Of a stretch of 64,000 nt of DNA, positions 57,001 through 64,000 are shown one piece after another; the stretch's first letter is position 1; every line of letters starts with the position of its first letter. Both the position numbers and the translations under genes were made by a program. The stretch spans positions 51,765,169 to 51,829,168 of the forward strand of contig OX485806.1 in the NCBI GenBank assembly GCA_950295325.1, in the 5' to 3' direction. Below the pieces are notes generated by a model. The model saw only the letters and a list, made by a program, of their open reading frames with translations, made no database searches and was not told the origin of the DNA. Origin of the DNA: Polytrichum commune. Lineage: Eukaryota; Streptophyta; Polytrichopsida; Polytrichales; Polytrichaceae.

Positions 57001-60000
57001 AAAAAGGTGAAACAACCTTGTACAAGTAGGAAATTTGTAATGCAATGTGGCGAATGACCATTTTTAGTAGGTTGAAAACACATCACAAACAAACAAAAAA
57101 TGAGGATCAACACTATGTGTTTGATAATCCGAGCACATGGATCCCACTATTGCATAAACCTTAAAGCCAATAATTATTAATGCAATTATTTGGATGTACA
57201 TCATTCAAATCAACACCAAATATTATCCAAATCCACAAAATTGAGTGTCGTGGACGGAACACCTAAACAAACATTGAAAACCTCTAATCCCTTAGAAATC
57301 ATTTGCCAATCAACAAAATGACATGGGGACAATGAGTTTTGAAGCCTTTACTTGATGTGAAGCCTTAAATGGCTTGAGATCGATTTGTGTCAAATATGGA
57401 ATTGTCAGTGTAGGCATTGTAAATGCATCCGGTGCAAAGTATGGATATAAAACCCAAATAAGCCCTCAAACTATCATTTACTTTGTGAGCGCCTAAATGT
57501 TTTTAGCTAGTTGTGTGCCAAGATCATGAATGACACGATGTGGAAATAAGAATGGCTTTGAATAATGCCTTCAAAATCACCACCAATTCACGAATCGTTC
57601 AAGGTTGTAAGGAACCCCCTAAATGAAATACATGCAACATCGCTCACACTATGGAAGATTTGTACAATGTTGCGCGTTTGAAACAAACTCATTGTTTGAG
57701 AATATTCGAGAGCTCATTAAATGAGGACCATGGCTTTGATCTTAGCAAGCGTTGGTACGGTGCACTGCCAACAATCTAGGGTTTTCAATGGAATCAAATG
57801 GTGCTCTCATTTATGCGCTAAGATTTGTTTTCAAACTTCAAGATCTACATTCAAAATGAAAGAAGATTGCCGTTTGGAACAAACCTCCGCATGCATGGGT
57901 ATGGATGTAATTTGTTAACATGTACGTTTGTCTCAATCTAGGACATATATGATTGGGACATGTTCCCAATGACATAAGATGTGGAACATGAGTGGATTGG
58001 AACAAAAATCTTTTCCGTATTCATTGCAATCTAGGCCCCTCCTGCAACCGAAACGCCGGCAGACGAATCGTAGGTCAAGGTCAAGGTCACGAAAGCCGGG
58101 TCTAGAGTGTCAGGGTTCCACGTTGATAGAATATCACCTGTTCTCCGCAGATAATCAGGTTGCACCCCGCTGATTGCCACAGCTAGCGGCAGCAGGTTTA
58201 CACTTCACCTTTGACAAACATGGGCTCATTTAATGTGAGGGTTGGCCGCAGCAAGAGGTGCCAAGCCGGAACCGGTGTAGTAACCGTCTTCTAATTCTAA
58301 ACGGAACCCACACTCAGTGGATCAAAAACGGTGTCTGAATGGCCGTGTTAGAGGTTGTAAGAGGGATGTCCTTCCTGGATAATGGAGGCAAGGACACTAA
58401 AAGGAGGGTTTTCAACGGTCCCTCCAAAGCAACGTTGGTGATTTCAGGTTGAATGACCGGATGTAATTTAGGCTGCCTGGACATATTCTATATGCGGTCA
58501 CCCCCCGTCGTTGACTTGGTCATCCTCTGTGTGAGCTCATTGCAGATGCTTCGCAACTTGGGTGCGAGCTTGCTTCCCAACCCAAGCAACCTACGGCGTT
58601 GCCTACGCGAGTGACCTAATGTGGAGCGAGCTAACGGCCAGGCGACTTCGAACGACCACTCTTCGGCAGTAAGTCAATAGCCTCACCCTGTACCTAGTAG
58701 CATGTGGGAGGGAGGATTTCGCAATTGATTCGTGGCTTTTTGCAAAGGGTTGCAATCTCAAGCTCGGGAGCTCGCATCCGGTTGAAGATCAACCTGCAGA
58801 TAAGCTGCGATGTTGGCACTCACCAGGTACGGCGCTCACACCCATCCTGGTCTCTCTACGAATCCAAACCTCATTCCTCTTGTGCAGTTGAATAATAGTT
58901 TGTTCTTTTTCCATCTGGCCATGGCCACACACTGTTTTTGTGCATGCAACTCATTAGCACACATTCCGGACTGAGGCAAATTCGCTGATTGGGCTCAAAA
59001 GAGGCGCTCGAAGTCGGCTATCGCTACTTTTTTGCTGCAGTTCCAAGTCAAGGTCTGTCCGCAATTAGGTGGGGTAGTGGGGCCATTTTGTCCAGGTAGT
59101 CTTTCATTCTCGGTTATTTGGTGTGTATTGTCGTTAGGAGGTCTGCACAATATAGGATAGCACATACTTCCGTCCACCGTTGAGTAGCGGATCTTTGCTT
59201 CTGTTTTTTTAATTTGCTCCCTTGCATTATCATTTTCATCCAGCCATAACTGCCCTTAGGTTCTTGGCTGGGTTGACTCCCCATAGAAATGTCATTGACT
59301 TTGAAGTGGGACGTGTTGGAAAGTTTATTTCTCGTGTACACTTGGCATTGAAAATTGAAATCCAACTTGGAATCTAGGCTTTAAAAGAAACCTCCGCTCA
59401 CAATTAGAAGAAATCTCTCAAAATTGAAGTCATGTTAGCCCTTCCTTGTGTTTGCTTTGTATTCGACTTGATTTTCAAGCTTTAAATGGTATCTTCTCTC
59501 TCAAAGAGAAGACAGCTCTCAACTTTGAAGTCATGCTGGCCCTCACTTCTGTGCACTGGCACTCAATTTGTGAGGACGCATATAATTTCAAGTCAGTTTG
59601 GGGAGATAAATTTGACGGAATTGGTAAAATCCTAGTGATTTCATGTCTAATTGGTTTTTTCCTTATTAATTTGGGAATATTCCACAGATTCTTCTAAAAT
59701 GGTCAGTTATTTTGCTCGGTTCATCAAGTTCATTGTTTCAAGTTGAATATGCAGTGGAATGCCATTTGAATAGTCAATGCAAGTTTCACCCCGTTCGTTA
59801 TTTCAAGTTGAATATCCTTTCAAGATTCACAGAAATTTGAATGTCAGTTAAATGACATTTCAAAAATCACTTGAAAGCAAACTGTTTTGTCTAAGCGAAG
59901 TCTTTAGATTGTACTAGAAAACTTGAATGTGAATATCAGGTCACAACAATGAATGCAAAGACACTCCAGTGATAATTACTAAATCTTGATGACATAGTAG

Positions 60001-60249
60001 GTATGTATATTATCATGGAAGGGAAGGAATCTCCCTTCACATAGTTGGCAATTTGGAGAAGCTTTATACCACTATGGATAGGGCAGAATTTTGGGGAGAC
60101 AATGCAGGTACTTAAAATTGAAACTTCAAGTGACTAATTGAATTGCTAATGACATGTAGGAGAATCTCATTGCACATCTGGCATACAGATTCTACACAGT
60201 AGTAGCGATGCTGTTCATTCAATAAAAACATAATATGCATTTGTATTTA
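57000..60249. other. no recognised gene
   Basis: Sequence up to about 58000 is AT-rich and may still belong to the MULE. 58000-59000 is somewhat richer in GC without an open frame of note. 59400-60240 is AT-rich and probably holds the 3' untranslated region of the AP-1 gamma gene next to 60250. Confidence 0.4.
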
Positions 60250-63200
60250 CTACAACCCTGCTGGAAAACTAATCACTTGTCCTTGCTCCAGTATAGTTTG
60301 GCCATTACATTTATAGGTTACTCTCATCTTCATGACCAAAGCTTTCTGCACAATTCGAGAGAAAAGGTAAAAATTATTAGTCCACTGTGCATCAGACAAA
60401 GAACCTCCATCTCCATTCCTTGATAAGAAAAAGATGTATGATAAGTGGCAAAAACTGGCACCTGTTTATGCATGCTGTTGGTAAGCCTGATTACTTGGGT
60501 GACTAATCCACTGCCACTTGCAGGAAGTGTGCTGCTAGTTGCAGGTTCCAACTGGAGCTGCAAAAACTGTATAAAAGGTGGGGTAGACACAGTTTAGTCC
60601 AGCAGTCAGCCACCTCACAATTGACTATATACAACAAATTAAGAAATTTCACATATACCCAATATTATAGATTTCAAGTAAATCTAGCCAGGACCTGCAC
60701 CAAAACAAAATAACATGGACTGCAGAGGATCTGAACGGCAGGATATTTTCCAGAGAAAGAATTGTGAAATGGTAGGCTTACAATCTGATGATGAGGATTT
60801 TTACCTTTGGAACTGCTGCTTGGAACACAAAATCTGTGTAAGGAATGGAAGACAAATTATAGTAAGAGGCTGTAATGACAGTGGTTTGTTGACATCCTGG
60901 AGGTTTTGTGAAATCAAAGGTCACTTTTAATCCATCAGTTTCCATGCCCACGACACACGGGAATCCTGCGAAAAGGACTTAACTGTCAGGAACCCTACTT
61001 GAACAGACAATTTCAATGCTTCGAAAGTAAAGAATCTTCACTTTGATGACATAAGACTACAGAAAGAGATGGGATGTACAAAAGAAGAACAAATAAAGAA
61101 TGTAGAATATAGAAGGAATTGAAAGTATGCTATGATTATTTTTCAAAGTTTTTCAAGAAAACCTGTTCATGCATAGGCACATGAAGTCTAATCTACACTT
61201 CTGCAAGGATATCTCTTTCCGTCTAATCTTTCACTTAAACTGTCACCAACTTCCATTTGCACAGAAATGAATGAAGATCGGGCTCCACAAGCCCCTCAAA
61301 TTTTGTTACCATACTGGGAGTCCAGTAAAATCTTACATTGCCTCTTTTTTATATAGATAAAAGCATACTAGAATATGTGATATAGGCACCTAATAACACA
61401 AAGATTCCCTTAAAAACATGAAGGGAATAGCCTTGACACACTCCCAAGCACACTAGATTCAAGAAAGGGCATTCATGGAATAAACTCACCAGGAGCAGTT
61501 GCCGGATTTGAAGAAAATGTGAGATCAGCAAAGGGATCCACAACAGTGGATGGACCCTGTGCTGGCTGACGACTATCAAGAGATGGTTGACCCAGTGGTA
61601 ACAGACCCTCAGAATTGGGATTAACATCCACTAATCCAACAGATGGCATTGCGGTTGTACAAGGTGTAGGTGGCACAGTTGAACCACCTAGTGACAAGAG
61701 GTCCAACAACACATCTGTCCCTCCAGCTAAGTGATGTGCTGCAAATAAAACGATGCTGAAACAAGTTATCAAACAAGACGCAAAGAAATATATTTTACAA
61801 AGGACATCCATTTTTTCCAAGATGTCATTTAGTAGTCAGTCACTAACTCCAATTGCCAACAAATTCGAAATACCTTGAATTTGATCAGCAAGTAAGAAGG
61901 CCACCAACAGAAACCAGAGTCGCACAATAACCTAAAATTAGGACTTCATGAAGAGAATGTACCAGGAGATAGGACAGAATTTGAGCTGCCAAAAAGATCT
62001 AGCAAAGCATCCCCAGCAGATTTCTGTGGGGAAGTGGGCGGCTCTTCGGGTAGAAAGCTAAGGAGATCCACGAGTTCTTTTTTAGAAGCCACTTTTCTGA
62101 TTCCATTAACTTGCTGGATATGCCCATTAGAACGAGATGCCATAGAAGCTGTCATTTGATGCCCATCAACCCCCATTTCATGTTTGGCTGAATAAGTTGC
62201 TTCATCCAACACTGGCATCCTTTCTACGAGGGCAGCTCTAGAAACAAAAGGAAAATGGGAGAGATCAGCAACAGGATCTTCCAGAGCAGTGGCAAGTACA
62301 GTGTTCACAAATCCACAAAGCTATGAAACAGGAAATCATGTGCTGATGCAAAGGTAAAAGAGAGAGAGAGACGAGCCCCAAGGCGCCAAGCATCAATAAA
62401 GAGCCTTTTTCACCCAAAGGGTAGGGAAGGAATCTACTTGATGTGATAGTGCTTGGTAAGGATGCATCCAAATTCAATAGCTCTCTGTTGCAACTCCAGT
62501 ACAAGATTTCCTTTGTATTCCAATATCAAAGCTTTGATGCGACTGATTAGAAAACATCAGACATCACACCAAGCAAAAACATGTTAGGAATAAAGTGACG
62601 TTTAGCCAATCTAAAAAAATTGTAGATAAAAGGAATTCACTATCATCCTATTCTCACAGTAATATTCAAAGCAAAAGCCAGAACCATCTAACTTCTCAAA
62701 TATTTATAATGAGATAAACAAATGAAGACTTACGTGGAACACTCAGGAAAACGAGAAGAGAGTTTTAGTAGTGCTGTAAGGGCAAATGCTACAGTGGTTG
62801 ACTTTGCTCTTGTGTCTTTCAAAATGGATTCAACAACATCCACAGCATCTGATTCTGTAACCTGCAACAATATAGTGTCAACAGCAGTAAACACCCTAAA
62901 GAACCACACTTGAAAAGCAAGAGTAAAATGCCAGCCCTCACAAAATTTGATGTGATTCTCAATACATAAAGAACAACCAAGATTGCTGATTCCCTTGCAG
63001 TGGGAATAAAAACATCAAGACAAGATTTCATATCATGCAGCTTCAATCTCAGCCAGATACAGAAATCTAGAGAGGTCCCTGCCACTTGCCAAGGGCTCAT
63101 TCTAGATCTTGTTTCAGGTGCATGAGTTACATTCAACTGGATGTCATGGACAAGTAAGGTCAGAAAACTTACGATCAGAGGATCCTCGCCCTCCAACTCA

Positions 63201-64000
63201 TTTGCATTGTATACTAACATCTCACCATATTCACCAATGCACCAAACAGTAACTTGTCCAAGGCTTTCCTGCTCATTGCAAAAACAAACAAAAACCTATT
63301 AATCGTATTTTCAGATTAGTACCACCTGTGCACATAGGTTGAATTTCGACCATAACAGCTTGAGACCTGTGGCAAGACCTGTGGCAAACTCAGGAAAGTT
63401 CCAGTTCACCTCTCACATGACTAGATACAAGTATATAAGATTGACCAATAAATCAGTGGGGGCTGAAGCTTGCTAAGGGACCCAATCTGCAGAAGGCATG
63501 CACAAAGGATCAAAGAAAAACAATCCTTTCCTGGGCACACCACATCCTCTGCATTCTTAGTTGAACTTTACACGAGTGTTGATAGCTAAAGGCTTGATAT
63601 GACTAACTCACAACAGGAAGGGCAGGCTCATAAATATGTGCTATTTGTGGTTCTCAATGAGAAAGTAAGAATCTCTACCTAATGCTATTTATGCTAGAAA
63701 CCAGTCCTAACCTCAAACCTGGAATAATATACCATTAGACCATTAGATCATCCAGATCTCCCCACAAAATTCATGAGTTTCCAATAAATGGCTGGAGACA
63801 CAAGTAACTTCCCCAATTGTTTATAAAAGCCCAGAAAATAGTAACCTATGTGCATAATACATAAAAACTTCTGGGAGTCAGGGCTACAAAACTAATTCAG
63901 AATCTACTTAACAAAGTGCTGTATTACATTGTACTTCAAAGATGTGTAACGCGGTACCTGTCCATCCCAGGCTTGGAATGCTCGATACAAAGTCCGGACA
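60250..64000 (-). CDS. AP-1 complex subunit gamma (gamma-adaptin), C-terminal part, nine exons in the window
   Basis: A large subunit of the AP-1 clathrin adaptor, acting at the trans-Golgi network and endosomes. Minus-strand exons: beyond 64000-63958, 63268-63173, 62861-62734, 62542-62438, 62237-61963, 61738-61490, 60965-60805, 60566-60462, 60345-60250, all GT-AG and in phase. The end of the adaptin trunk reads QVTVWCIGEYGEMLVYN, VTESDAVDVVESIL, LLKLSSRFPECS and LELQQRAIEFGCIL, then LVERMPVLDEATYSAKHE. The hinge holds clathrin-box-like and Asp/Leu segments (LVDLLSFLPEE, DALLDLFGSSNS, TDVLLDLLSLGG). The gamma-ear domain runs from FPCVVGMETDGLKVTFDF to the end QVISFPAGL. The trunk N-terminus lies outside the window. 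No damage seen; it is probably an active gene. Confidence 0.95.

Noticed and set aside
62819-63220. Continuous minus-strand frame of 133 codons in AP-1 gamma
   Set aside because: It runs through an intron (63172-62862); exon borders with GT-AG sites give the adaptin sequence.

Overview
The window is nuclear DNA of a green plant (streptophyte). Two host genes with GT-AG introns are recognisable, a UBC4/5/6-type ubiquitin-conjugating enzyme and the AP-1 clathrin adaptor gamma subunit, both with plant-type sequence. Everything else that I could identify is transposon-derived: Ty3/gypsy, Ty1/copia, MULE, CACTA and PIF/Harbinger. I cannot name the species from sequence alone.

Layout. 1-1000: relic of a copia element (-). 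1000-2062: AT-rich DNA full of CTCAAATG-like words. 2063-10619: copy 1 (-) of an unusual Ty3/gypsy element. 10900-13000: decayed CACTA transposase (+). 14264-16969: PIF/Harbinger gene pair. 17000-21400: no recognised gene. 21470-24100: MULE with a SWIM zinc finger (-). 24675-24858: MITE. 25787-27899: ubiquitin-conjugating enzyme, six exons (-). 28290-29640: second, different MULE/SWIM relic (+). 29640-33055: no recognised gene. 33056-41293: two copies of an unidentified element, tails outward, one interrupted by a 1.66 kb non-autonomous CACTA. 41294-45510: copy 3 (-) of the gypsy element, truncated. 45751-55633: copy 2 (+) of the gypsy element, inserted into a MULE whose halves lie at 45511-45750 and 55634-57000. 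60250-64000: AP-1 gamma (-), 3' part.

The most interesting object is the gypsy element. Its reading order is Gag (with CCHC knuckles), aspartic protease, a complete C5 cytosine DNA methyltransferase domain (DNMT3-like by eye), reverse transcriptase, RNase H, integrase and finally a PHD finger. It therefore encodes a DNA-methylation writer and a probable histone reader in one polyprotein. DNMT-bearing retrotransposons have been reported from dinoflagellates and charophyte algae (de Mendoza and colleagues, from memory). The addition of a PHD finger after the integrase, and the occurrence of three copies in this genome, make it worth follow-up. All three copies are now broken, largely by C-to-T and G-to-A changes.

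Coordinates of exons and catalytic codons were counted by hand from the numbered lines. Transposon boundaries are approximate unless a target duplication is quoted.
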